Assembly: GCA_030949945.1 (NCBI GenBank)
Contig: JAUZRZ010000026.1
Span: 16,639-80,638 of the forward strand
DNA from: Sulfurimonas sp.
Lineage (GTDB): Bacteria > Campylobacterota > Campylobacteria > Campylobacterales > Sulfurimonadaceae
Direction of reading: 5' to 3'
Length of the DNA: 64,000 nt
Shown: piece after piece, positions 1 through 8,217 of the stretch
How positions within the stretch are numbered: position 1 is the first letter of the stretch
How the letters are laid out: each line of letters opens with the position of its first letter
Position numbers and translations under genes: made by a program
The notes under the pieces: generated by a model
Seen by the model: the letters and a program-made list of their open reading frames with translations, nothing else
Told to the model about the DNA's origin: nothing
Database searches by the model: none

Positions 1-25
1 TTTACTTATTTGTATCGTTAAACGA

Positions 26-340
26 TTAGCCTAAGTAAGGGTTAGCGTAAAGTGCGATTAATGCAATTACTAGTGCATAAATAACTTGTGCTTCGATCAT
101 TGCAAGAGCGATGAACATTGTAGTCATAAGTTTAGCACCTAAACCTGGGTTACGTGCAGTACCAGCGATAGTTGCAGCAGCAGTATGACCCATACCGATT
201 GCTCCACCAAGTGCAGCTAAACCAAGACCAAGACCTGCAGCGATCATTGAGTATGCTTTTAGAGTTTCGTTAGCAACGTTACCCTCATTTGCGAATGCAG
301 CAGCAGAAAATGCTACTAGTAAAAAAAGAATTCTTTTCAT
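26..340 (-). CDS. atpE: F0F1 ATP synthase subunit c
   Basis: Membrane ring subunit of the F0 motor that carries protons through the inner membrane. The 104-residue product has a cleavable-looking N-terminal hydrophobic leader (residues 1-18), then two long glycine/alanine-rich helices joined by the conserved polar loop TARNPG (about 61-66). The ion-binding carboxylate is Glu83 in MIEAQVIYAL. The ATG at 340 is preceded by AAGGAA at good spacing. Subunit c standing alone, away from the main atp operon and next to pnp, is as I recall the arrangement in Helicobacter and Campylobacter. Length with leader is slightly above the usual 75-90 residues. Confidence 0.95.
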   Translation of the reverse strand: MKRILFLLVAFSAAAFANEGNVANETLKAYSMIAAGLGLGLAALGGAIGMGHTAAATIAGTARNPGLGAKLMTTMFIALAMIEAQVIYALVIALIALYANPYLG

Positions 341-452
341 TATATTTCCTTAAAATTATTACAACTACTTTCGGATAGCGTAACCTCATTTTTAATCATG
401 AAGCAACCCACACATAAATGCTAGGATTTCCCTACTAGTGATTGATAGTCGA

Positions 453-458
453 ATTATA
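453..458 (-). promoter_or_regulatory. Predicted -10 box of atpE promoter
   Basis: On the minus strand a perfect TATAAT lies about 113 bases upstream of the atpE start, in the 152-base gap between pnp and atpE. No clear -35 is visible, as is usual for sigma-70 promoters in this class. It would give atpE its own transcript separate from pnp. Confidence 0.5.
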
Positions 459-492
459 GTTAAACAGTTCTAAAGAAGAGTTTAAACAGAGC

Positions 493-2673
493 CTATGCTC
501 GTCCTAAAGAAATTTTATTTCCCTTAAACTCTAAAATTTCTACAGAAATTTTTTCACCCTCACTCAGTACATCACTTACTTTATCAACTCTTTGGTCCGA
601 TATTTTGGAGATATGAAGGAGTCCGTCAGTTCCATCGGGAAGTTCTATAAAAGCACCAAAATCAACTATGCGTTTTACTGTACCTTCGTATTTTTCTCCA
701 ACTTCATATTTTACTTTAGCTGGCTTAGGTGTATTGATAATGTTTTCTATATGTCCACGAGCACCGGCTACACCAGATTTATTTTTTCCTGTAATTTTAA
801 CTTTTCCATCTTTTTTATCAATATCAATAGCTACTTCAAACTTCTCTATCATCTCACGAATAGTCTTACCTGCTTGACCAATAATCTCACCAATAAAGCT
901 AGGGTCAATGTGAAAGAAATCTACACTAGGTAAAACGCCATCATTAAACTCTATATTTTTCTCCGCTTCTATCATAATGTCAATAATATGTGAACGACCC
1001 TCTTTTGCCTGATAAAGAGCTTCTTTTAATATATCTAAAGAGATTCCACCAAGTTTAATATCCATCTGCATAGCAGTAATACCATCTTTAGAACCAGTTA
1101 CTTTAAAGTCCATATCTCCATCATGATCTTCAAGACCCATAATATCTGAGAGGATAGCATACTTGCCGCCCTCACTAACCATACCCATAGCAATTCCAGC
1201 AATAGTGTCACTTGTCTCTATGTCGGCAGCACGAAGTGCCATATAACCACCACATACTGTAGCCATAGAAGAAGAACCATTTGATTCTAGTATTTCAGAT
1301 ACTAAACGCACCGTTTGTCCATCTAAATCGACAACAGGAGATAAGGCACGTTTGGCTAAATTACCATGACCGAGTTCTCTGCGTTTAGTTCCCATAACAG
1401 GAGATGCTTCACCTACTGAGAACCCAGGGAAATTATAGTGAACCATAAAGTTCTCATTTTGAGTACCGTTATCTGTTAATGACTCAAACATCTGTGCATC
1501 TTTTGGTCCACCCATTGTAAGAACAACAAGTGCCTGCGTTTGTCCACGAGTAAAAAGACATGAAGCATGAGCACTTGGAAGTACATTTGTATCTATAGTT
1601 ATAGGACGTACTTCTGTTAAGGCACGCCCATCCGCACGTACATTTTCGTTAAGAATTTGTCTACGAACCTGCTCTTTTTTCACTTTTTCAATCGCATCTT
1701 TAAGTTCAACTTCTTGTGCTACATCTGACCACTCAGTTTTGAGTGAAATAATCTTTTTACGAAGACTACGAAGTGCAGTTGAGCGTTCAGACTTTGCCAT
1801 CAGGCTCACTGCATTTTTTATATCAGACATATGATTATCAACTACATAGGTCATCATCTCTTCATTTGAGATATGAGCTTTAAGATCAAGTGATACAACT
1901 TCTTTTTGAGAATTTGCAAATGCTGTTTCATATTTTGTATTTGCTAAGAAGAGTTCAGCTTGTGTTTTTTCAAAAACTTCTATAAGTTCATCTTCACTCA
2001 TTGCATTTGAGATATGAGAAGTAAGTACTGCGCCACTCATTGTAGGATCAAGCATAGGATCTATAATCATCTCAGAGACTTCAACTTTTTGGCTGCCAAA
2101 AGTTCTCATTTCTATCATAAGTAGATCATCTTTAGTACCGGAGAGATACAAGTCAAGTGTAGAGTTTTGAAGTTGTGAGAGTGTCGGGTTAATAACCAAT
2201 TCTCCATCCACTTTAGCAGTACGAACAGCAGATACAGAAGTGTTTATATCTATATCAGAAGTAAAAAGAGCTGCTGAGGCTGCGTTTAATGCTAAAACTT
2301 GTAAATCAGACTCACTATCAGCTGAAAATACCATAATAGTAATCTGAGTTGGATGTCCAAAACCTTTTGGAAATAGTGGTCTAAGACTTCTATCTACTAT
2401 TCTTGATGTTAATGTCTCAAAATCACTTGGTTTTGTTTCGCGTTTAAAAAACCCACCAGGAATTTTACCTGCAGCATAAGTTTTTTCTATATACTGAACA
2501 GTTAAAGGAAGAAAATCATCTTTAACTATCTCTGTTTCATCAATAACCACAGTAGCAAGAATAACACTTTTACCAGACTTTACCCATGCTGCACCATTTG
2601 CTTGTTTTGCCACATCTCCAAAAGAGTAAGACTCTTCTCTATTTTCTAACTCTACACTTACATCATATTTCAT
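493..2673 (-). CDS. pnp: Polyribonucleotide nucleotidyltransferase (PNPase)
   Basis: Phosphorolytic 3'-5' exoribonuclease of mRNA turnover. The 726 residues show the family order: two RNase PH-like halves (motifs KRETKPSDFE near residue 80 and GTKRRELGHG near 430), a KH domain with the GxxG loop in IIGQAGKTI near 600, and a C-terminal S1 domain (about 655-726) starting GEKYEGTVKRIVDFGAF. Length is normal. The start overlaps the stop of the upstream phosphoribosyltransferase gene by four bases (ATGA), so the two are probably translationally coupled. Intact, with no frameshift. Confidence 0.97.
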   Translation of the reverse strand: MKYDVSVELENREESYSFGDVAKQANGAAWVKSGKSVILATVVIDETEIVKDDFLPLTVQYIEKTYAAGKIPGGFFKRETKPSDFETLTSRIVDRSLRPLFPKGFGHPTQITIMVFSADSESDLQVLALNAASAALFTSDIDINTSVSAVRTAKVDGELVINPTLSQLQNSTLDLYLSGTKDDLLMIEMRTFGSQKVEVSEMIIDPMLDPTMSGAVLTSHISNAMSEDELIEVFEKTQAELFLANTKYETAFANSQKEVVSLDLKAHISNEEMMTYVVDNHMSDIKNAVSLMAKSERSTALRSLRKKIISLKTEWSDVAQEVELKDAIEKVKKEQVRRQILNENVRADGRALTEVRPITIDTNVLPSAHASCLFTRGQTQALVVLTMGGPKDAQMFESLTDNGTQNENFMVHYNFPGFSVGEASPVMGTKRRELGHGNLAKRALSPVVDLDGQTVRLVSEILESNGSSSMATVCGGYMALRAADIETSDTIAGIAMGMVSEGGKYAILSDIMGLEDHDGDMDFKVTGSKDGITAMQMDIKLGGISLDILKEALYQAKEGRSHIIDIMIEAEKNIEFNDGVLPSVDFFHIDPSFIGEIIGQAGKTIREMIEKFEVAIDIDKKDGKVKITGKNKSGVAGARGHIENIINTPKPAKVKYEVGEKYEGTVKRIVDFGAFIELPDGTDGLLHISKISDQRVDKVSDVLSEGEKISVEILEFKGNKISLGRA

Positions 2674-3326
2674 TTCATTTCCTCTAAGATTTTTTCAATT
2701 TGTTCATCGTTCATTGGTTCTAAATGCTCATAATACAGAGCAGTTTCAACATAATCATCTATGTCATGTAAAAAGAATATATCATCTACAAATGGTTCTA
2801 GTGTTTCAAGTACATCACTTGGTAGAACTGGAACTGCAATATAGACTGCTTTTGGAGCTTGTGCTAAAATAGTCTTTAAAGCTGTCATAAACTTACTACC
2901 ACTCTCACTCCCATCATCTACTAACATAACAACTCTGTTTTTCATACTAGGAAAAGGTTTCCCTTTTCTGTACTGATAGATACGACTAAGAATATTTTCT
3001 TCGTGTTTTCTATGTGCTTCACCATAAATATAATCATACTGAATTTCAAAAGCACTTACAAGTGCTTCGTTAATAACTATCTCTTCCGTTTCTGAGACTC
3101 TTGCTATTTCACACTCTGGATTATTAGGTGCCATAATAGCTTCTAAAAAAAGAATCTCTAAGTTGTTTGGAAGCTTTCCCTTAATACCAGCAGCAACTTC
3201 TAAACCACCACGAGAGACAGCAACTATATCCCACTCTTCTTCTTTTAGTTTATTCATAGGTATCACATCTAAAAGCTTAGTTGCTGCATCTTTTCGATCA
3301 ACTATAATATTTTTATATGACTGCAT
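2670..3326 (-). CDS. Phosphoribosyltransferase family protein
   Basis: Type I PRTase fold. The PRPP-binding signature is visible as VVMLVDDGSESGSKFM (about residues 132-147), with two acidic residues before the phosphate loop. The flexible-loop region is not obviously that of a known purine or pyrimidine salvage enzyme, so the substrate is not assigned; relatives are often annotated as ComF-like or hypothetical PRTases. It sits between lptD and pnp, overlapping pnp by four bases and separated from lptD by 15, and is probably part of one operon running purD-RDD-lptD-PRTase-pnp. The ATG has GGGGAA about nine bases upstream. Confidence 0.8.
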   Translation of the reverse strand: MQSYKNIIVDRKDAATKLLDVIPMNKLKEEEWDIVAVSRGGLEVAAGIKGKLPNNLEILFLEAIMAPNNPECEIARVSETEEIVINEALVSAFEIQYDYIYGEAHRKHEENILSRIYQYRKGKPFPSMKNRVVMLVDDGSESGSKFMTALKTILAQAPKAVYIAVPVLPSDVLETLEPFVDDIFFLHDIDDYVETALYYEHLEPMNDEQIEKILEEMK

Positions 3327-3341
3327 AAAGAATTCCCCTGT

Positions 3342-5504
3342 TTAATTTGAGTTTGGCAACTGCATTGTAATATTTGAAGAGCCATTGTCTTTCATCAAAG
3401 GCTTTAACAAAATCGTGAAATAGATATAACGTTCATCTACGAATGACTCAACATTACTACTCAAGGTTGGTCGTCTATTTTCACTATATCGAATTCCAAA
3501 GTCCCAACACCTTTGTCTATACAAAAAACCTATCTCTTGTGATTTAGCAGTTTGACTAATAGCATCATAATTATAAAGAGCACTAAAAGAGTAATGATTA
3601 TCGTAAGTATATCTAAGAGTTGATGTTATGTAACTTGTCAACCGTGGGGTTAGTGTTGTAGCAGGCACAAAAGTATCCTTGTAAAGATGTGATAATGCCA
3701 AATTGATACCAAATTTATTTAAGGATACTTGATTAAAAACTTTTGAAAAATTTGTTTCTTCATAATTATAGAACATATTATTATAAAATGAGAGATAATC
3801 TGTCACTTGATAATTTAATTCATTTTCCAGTTCACCATAGCGATTACCAATATTTCCATACGAAATATTTTGTGCTAATCTATGGTAAAGTATCTCACTC
3901 CCTTTATCATCATAAATATACTCAATAAAATCTACCTGGGCTTCTTCTTTAATATCAGATATATTATAAAATTCACAACGAGCATCATTTTGATTTTGAT
4001 TATTTGCACACAGCTCTTCATAGTCTGCATAATAACCATTACTTGACTGAGTTCCTGCCTTATTATATGAAATAGATAAACCAATTACATGTGAAAAATC
4101 TTCATAGCCGCGAGTAAGTTGTGTTGAGATTGCGATTGTATGAAAATTTCGTAATATATATCCATTGTTATACTCACTGCTCACTGTTTGGTTTTGCTCC
4201 CCACCGCCAAAACTCGAATGTTGCATATATAAATTTGCTTTATAAGATATATTCATATACTCATCAAATAGTGGTGTTTGCAAAGTTACAGGTAGATTAA
4301 CATTTGTTTGTATTGCAGTTTTATTAATAATTCGAGTAAGGTTATTTGACTGAACATCTAAATTATAAAGTAAATGGTCTTGAAAGAATGTATCAAGATA
4401 GTAGTGATACTGAAGAGTTGGCAGTTTTTGAATAGTGTCATCATTACTAACCTGTGTTAAATCTTGGTAATATTTAAAATATCCTCCAAGATAGTGAGAG
4501 TCTGTATTGTAAAAAATATTTATTCTCGAGAGGACCTGTGTTGAAGTTGAGTTATTTCTTACATCATTTGATGCAAGATTTATATAATCAACATCATTCA
4601 TTCTACTTACATCAGCATAAAGCCCTGACTGACCTTCGAAATCTGTACCTAGCCACTGATTTAAAAAATCATTATTGTCATACTTCATACTAAAACCATA
4701 ATGTGAGTCATTTTGTAAATTATTTTGTTTAAAATATGACTCAGACTCTTTAAAATAACCTGTACTTACCTCTCCTCTCGAAGTAGCCGAGTCCACAAAT
4801 CTAAAAGTTTGATAAATTCCTTGTCCTCTTTGTGTTCTTATCTGCGGCTTAAACTCCAAGTCCCACCAGTTACTAAGAGCAATATATATTGGTTGTTCAT
4901 AATATACTCCCTCGTTTGATGAGTACCCAGCTGAAGGCATCAAAAGCCCTGATCTTCTTGTTGTATCTAAAGAAAATCCAAAATAAGGAATGTAAAAAAT
5001 TGGAATATCTTCTATGTAGAGTCTAGCATTATAAAGATTCATCCATTTTGAGTCTGAGTTATAATCAGATGATGAAAATTCAATTTTCCACAAGGGATTT
5101 ATGGGGTTACAACCACTTAGTACACCACTCTTTACATCTAGTAATTTCTCTTTGGAAGTTCCATTGTTTGCACTCATCCAGACACGTGTATTTTTATCTG
5201 ACATATAAAAAGGTTTAAAAAATTTCTCTTTTTTAGCAATATTTAATTTAGCATATTTTCCTAGAACTTTATAAGATTTATCTTGATTCACACGTATATT
5301 ATCAAATAGCTCTAGTTCACTACTGTTTCTATCATAAATTGCTCTATCTGCCGTAATAAAGTAGTTTTTATACACAACAGTAACACCACCTGTTGCTTTT
5401 ACAATATTTCCCTCTGAAACCATAGTTGAGGCAAAAATTTCCACCTTGTCGCTTGCATAAAGAGTCACAAGCAGGGATAAAAAAACAACTACTGTTTTAA
5501 GCAT
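3342..5504 (-). CDS. lptD: LPS-assembly outer-membrane protein LptD
   Basis: Outer-membrane translocon that inserts lipopolysaccharide into the outer leaflet. The 720 residues begin with a signal peptide (MLKTVVVFLSLLVTLYA), then an OstA/LptA-like beta-jellyroll segment (VEIFASTMVSEGNIVKATGG onward, to about 110), then the LptD barrel domain, rich in alternating aromatic strands with Asn/Ser turns. The segment GVLSGCNPINPLWKIE (about 127-142) is typical of the plug-to-barrel junction. The start overlaps the upstream RDD gene by eight bases. Shorter than E. coli LptD (784) but normal for this phylum. Intact. Confidence 0.88.
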   Translation of the reverse strand: MLKTVVVFLSLLVTLYASDKVEIFASTMVSEGNIVKATGGVTVVYKNYFITADRAIYDRNSSELELFDNIRVNQDKSYKVLGKYAKLNIAKKEKFFKPFYMSDKNTRVWMSANNGTSKEKLLDVKSGVLSGCNPINPLWKIEFSSSDYNSDSKWMNLYNARLYIEDIPIFYIPYFGFSLDTTRRSGLLMPSAGYSSNEGVYYEQPIYIALSNWWDLEFKPQIRTQRGQGIYQTFRFVDSATSRGEVSTGYFKESESYFKQNNLQNDSHYGFSMKYDNNDFLNQWLGTDFEGQSGLYADVSRMNDVDYINLASNDVRNNSTSTQVLSRINIFYNTDSHYLGGYFKYYQDLTQVSNDDTIQKLPTLQYHYYLDTFFQDHLLYNLDVQSNNLTRIINKTAIQTNVNLPVTLQTPLFDEYMNISYKANLYMQHSSFGGGEQNQTVSSEYNNGYILRNFHTIAISTQLTRGYEDFSHVIGLSISYNKAGTQSSNGYYADYEELCANNQNQNDARCEFYNISDIKEEAQVDFIEYIYDDKGSEILYHRLAQNISYGNIGNRYGELENELNYQVTDYLSFYNNMFYNYEETNFSKVFNQVSLNKFGINLALSHLYKDTFVPATTLTPRLTSYITSTLRYTYDNHYSFSALYNYDAISQTAKSQEIGFLYRQRCWDFGIRYSENRRPTLSSNVESFVDERYIYFTILLKPLMKDNGSSNITMQLPNSN

Positions 5505-5946
5505 TAACTACTAAAGTCTTAGCACTCAAATCATGCCAGGTTTGTCTCATTGGATTTAATATACCCCATAAGAATCCAAGGTACAAGAGCATCTCACTGA
5601 TGACTCTGATAATAGCTCGATTTAGTGCTACTAAAACATTAGGATTATCCAGTGTTTTTGTATCAATCACTCTTATTTTAAGAGCCAACTTACCTAAAGT
5701 CGCTCCATACTGCATAACAAAGAAGCTTTGATAAATTATTTTCATCATCATAAATTCTAAAACAAAACTATTGGTAAGTATTATAATCTCCTCTGTAGTA
5801 CCAGCTTGTACAAAGGAGTCCCATAAGGCTATAATAAGCAAAAAAGAGAGTAGCATCTCATCTATAAAAAATGCAAGTGCTCTTTTTTTATTGGTGGCTA
5901 AGGTAATCTCTTCATGATGGAGACGTTGTTCTAGTTCTTCATTCAA
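5497..5946 (-). CDS. RDD family membrane protein
   Basis: Small inner-membrane protein of 149 residues. The RDD hallmark is visible: an Arg early in the domain (NKKRALAFFIDEMLLSF, about 19-35), Asp in the first helix, and a conserved C-terminal helix pair ending GILNPMRQTWHDLSAKTLVV. Three or four transmembrane segments are predicted. The only in-frame start is TTG at 5946, with AGGA about ten bases upstream. It overlaps lptD by eight bases and lies 11 bases after purD. Function of RDD proteins is generally unknown, with ion-transport roles reported for a few. Confidence 0.75.
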   Translation of the reverse strand: MNEELEQRLHHEEITLATNKKRALAFFIDEMLLSFLLIIALWDSFVQAGTTEEIIILTNSFVLEFMMMKIIYQSFFVMQYGATLGKLALKIRVIDTKTLDNPNVLVALNRAIIRVISEMLLYLGFLWGILNPMRQTWHDLSAKTLVVNA

Positions 5947-5957
5947 TATCTATAATC

Positions 5958-7223
5958 CTATAGGGCTTGATAAGCAATATCGGTACGAATTTTCTTACCA
6001 ACAAAATGAACTTGTCCACATCTCATGTATGCTCTATCTCTTGCTTCTTGGATAGTATCACCCAATCCAACACAGACTAAAACTCGACCACCGCTTGCAT
6101 ACAAAACACCATCTTCTTTAGTTACACCCGCATATGAAATATGTGTATACTTTTCTATAATTTCATGATGCACTTCATCTTCTACAATTTCAGCAGGAAG
6201 TGAACTAGAATATGGATAGTTAGCAGATGCCATCACAACACCTACTGCATACTCAGATGAAAACTCTACTTTTAGCTCCGAGAGCCTTTTTGTTGCAGCC
6301 TTATAAAACATCTCTGAAACTGATGATGTCATAAGAGGCATAAGTATTTCGCATTCAGGGTCTCCAAAACGAACATTAAACTCTAATGTAATAGGCTCAC
6401 CATTAACTACCATAATACCTATAAATAGTACACCCTCAAAAGGTGCACCCTCTTTTTTCATTCCCTCTAAAGTTGGAACAATTACACGCTCCTTTACTTT
6501 TTCATAAAGGACATCATCTACTAATGGTGTTGGAGCATAAGCCCCCATTCCACCAGTATTTGGTCCAGTATCACCATCACCTATACGTTTGTGGTCTTGT
6601 GCAGCTTGGAGTAAAATATAATCATCTCCATCACAAATAGCAAACATACTCAGCTCAAAACCATCTAAAAACTCTTCAACAATAACTTTTTTACCCGCAT
6701 CGCCAAAACTTTTTCCACTTAACATCTCACCAATAGCTTTTTTTGCCTCGTCATGACTCGTAGCAATAATAACACCTTTACCACCACAAAGCCCATCTGC
6801 TTTTACAACTATAGGAGTATTTAAAGTATCTGTAAATTTATATAACTCTTCAATACTATCAGACTCTATATATGCTGCTGTAGGAATATTGTACTTAGCT
6901 AAAAAGTTTTTCATATAGACCTTTGAGCCCTCAAGCTGTGCAGCCTTTGCAGATGGACCAAAAATTGTGAGGCCTTCTGCTTTAAAAATATCAACTATTC
7001 CATCCACTAAAGGAGCTTCTGGACCAACAATAGTTAGCTCAATTTCATTTTCCTTTGCAAACACAGCTAAATCTTTATAATCTTTTATATTGATATTAGT
7101 TCCGAGGTTCTCAGTCGCTCCATTTCCTGGTTGGAAAAACAGTTCATGCTCTTGTGTTTCATTCTTAATTGCACGCCCTATTGAGTACTCACGTCCACCA
7201 CTACCTAAAATCAAAATCTTCAT
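5958..7223 (-). CDS. purD: Phosphoribosylamine-glycine ligase
   Basis: ATP-grasp enzyme making glycinamide ribonucleotide in purine synthesis. The N-terminal motif MKILILGSGGREYSIGRA, the ATP-grasp core VVKADGLCGGKGVIIA, and the signatures NTGGMGAYAPTP and EFNVRFGDPECE are all present. I place the start at the ATG at 7223 (421 residues) because GGAG lies nine bases upstream; an in-frame TTG four codons earlier would leave the ribosome site inside the gene. A strong intrinsic terminator ends only about 20 bases upstream, so purD expression may depend on read-through from the upstream small RNA. Confidence 0.95.
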   Translation of the reverse strand: MKILILGSGGREYSIGRAIKNETQEHELFFQPGNGATENLGTNINIKDYKDLAVFAKENEIELTIVGPEAPLVDGIVDIFKAEGLTIFGPSAKAAQLEGSKVYMKNFLAKYNIPTAAYIESDSIEELYKFTDTLNTPIVVKADGLCGGKGVIIATSHDEAKKAIGEMLSGKSFGDAGKKVIVEEFLDGFELSMFAICDGDDYILLQAAQDHKRIGDGDTGPNTGGMGAYAPTPLVDDVLYEKVKERVIVPTLEGMKKEGAPFEGVLFIGIMVVNGEPITLEFNVRFGDPECEILMPLMTSSVSEMFYKAATKRLSELKVEFSSEYAVGVVMASANYPYSSSLPAEIVEDEVHHEIIEKYTHISYAGVTKEDGVLYASGGRVLVCVGLGDTIQEARDRAYMRCGQVHFVGKKIRTDIAYQAL

Positions 7224-7243
7224 ATATTGCTCCAAAAATAAAA

Positions 7244-7288
7244 AAAAGTATTTATTAAAAAGATAAAACCTTTTTAATAAATACTTTT
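7244..7288 (-). terminator. Intrinsic terminator of the small RNA, upstream of purD
   Basis: A perfect inverted repeat, 19-base arms around a 7-base loop (loop 7263-7269), followed on the minus strand by an eight-T tract and then five more T just before the purD ribosome site. The stem is AT-rich, as is common in this low-GC genome. The sequence also has a shorter T run on the plus-strand side. Confidence 0.8.
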
Positions 7289-7497
7289 ATAGTAGAAAAC
7301 CCGGATAGCCGTTTCGCATTTGGCTTGGTTCTAAAAGCCGAATTTGGGTGAAGAGAGAACTCTTTAACGGCGGCATCTTCTCGTATATGTTGCCATAACT
7401 CAAACGAAGACACTGACTCACAAAAGCTCTACTAGTTCACGATTTGAATATGTAGAACCCTCATTAGTGCGATTACTCGTACCACCCAGATTATCTA
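7289..7497 (-). ncRNA. ssrS: Structured small RNA, 6S RNA candidate
   Basis: About 210 bases between hemD and purD without an ORF, framed on the minus strand by a TATAAT box and an intrinsic terminator. The transcript can fold into one long interrupted rod, as 6S RNA does. The closing stem pairs AAUCUGG (7486-7492) with CCGGGUU (7298-7304). Inward of it UCGCA pairs with UGCGA, and GGUUCUA with UAGAACC. A large central open region follows, with a small hairpin (AAGAG-UUCU-CUCUU) on its 3' side, and an apical stem UCUUCGU/ACGAGAAGA carries a UAUG-GCAA-CAUA tetraloop hairpin. 6S RNA mimics open promoter DNA and sequesters RNA polymerase. I recall 6S RNA lying next to purD in Helicobacter relatives. 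Assignment rests on structure and position, not on an alignment. Confidence 0.6.
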
Positions 7498-7503
7498 TAT
7501 ATA

Positions 7504-7509
7504 ATTATA
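7504..7509 (-). promoter_or_regulatory. -10 box of the small RNA promoter
   Basis: Perfect TATAAT on the minus strand, preceded by a T-rich stretch. It predicts a transcript start at about 7496-7498, four to six bases outside the closing stem of the structured RNA. Confidence 0.65.
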
Positions 7510-7540
7510 CAAAAATTTTACTTGATTTAGTTTTATATTT

Positions 7541-7566
7541 TGATGTTACGGATCATAAGAGGATCA
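7541..7566. repeat. Fragment of the dispersed structured repeat
   Basis: The first 12 bases (TGATGTTACGGA) match exactly one end of the full repeat at 9880-9984, read in the opposite orientation; the following ATAAG/GGA bases match approximately. It overlaps the hemD stop codon (7564-7566). Confidence 0.5.
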
Positions 7567-8217
7567 GTGATCAATACTTTCTAAACAACTTTTAATACTA
7601 GGCTCCTGAGCAATCAGAGTTTTAATCCCACTAGGAAGAGCTTTAGCAGTTGTCTTGCCAATAACAACAACTTGTTTATCTGCTTTTAATTCGTGGTACT
7701 TTAAGAAACATTTTACACTCGAAGGTGATGTAAATATGAGCGTAGCTTTTGGTGGAATTTTAACACTCTGTATACTTTGAGAACATTTACTCTCATACAC
7801 TATGGCTTCATCAATGCTATATCCATTCGCTCTTGAGAACTCAGCAAAATTTGAAGCTACAACTTTTGCTCTTAAGTAGAGCCACTTAGTCTCTTTTGGA
7901 TAAGAAGAGATAATCTGTGACAAATCATCACCATAACCACCTCCAATCTCTAAAACCTTTGCTCCAATATCTTCAAAACTTTTAGCTGTTGCCTTGGAGA
8001 TACAAACTCCTTGCAACTCCTGATAATCTTCTTTATCATAATAGCTTAATGCTTTTACCGCCTGTTTTGAAGTGACAATTATATAGTCATACTGAGTGAA
8101 GTTTATAGATGTTTGTAGAAAAGAGATTTCAAGTGGATTTACATGGATTGTATCAGGATAAGAAGAGGTGGAAAAAGGTAGGGTTTCATAAGAGAAGAGA
8201 AAAGTCTCTACTCCCAC
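7564..8217 (-). CDS. hemD: Uroporphyrinogen-III synthase
   Basis: Cyclises hydroxymethylbilane to uroporphyrinogen III in heme/siroheme synthesis. The family is poorly conserved. The 217 residues show its pattern: a strand-rich first half with [15 protein letters not shown] (about 43-57), a second lobe with [17 protein letters not shown], and the C-terminal [13 protein letters not shown] followed by [12 protein letters not shown], the usual S/T-S-P-S-x-V and G-x-T-T-A motifs. The only plausible start is GTG at 8217, inside the end of guaA (10-base overlap), so translation is probably coupled to guaA. Confidence 0.85.
   Translation of the reverse strand: MGVETFLFSYETLPFSTSSYPDTIHVNPLEISFLQTSINFTQYDYIIVTSKQAVKALSYYDKEDYQELQGVCISKATAKSFEDIGAKVLEIGGGYGDDLSQIISSYPKETKWLYLRAKVVASNFAEFSRANGYSIDEAIVYESKCSQSIQSVKIPPKATLIFTSPSSVKCFLKYHELKADKQVVVIGKTTAKALPSGIKTLIAQEPSIKSCLESIDH

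Noticed and set aside
7224..7235. TTG start four codons upstream for purD
   Set aside because: The ATG at 7223 has a GGAG site at good spacing that would otherwise be inside the gene.
7289..7497. A purine-responsive riboswitch for purD
   Set aside because: No conserved purine, PRPP or ykkC-type core motifs found; own promoter and terminator and rod-like fold fit a free small RNA better. Not fully excluded.
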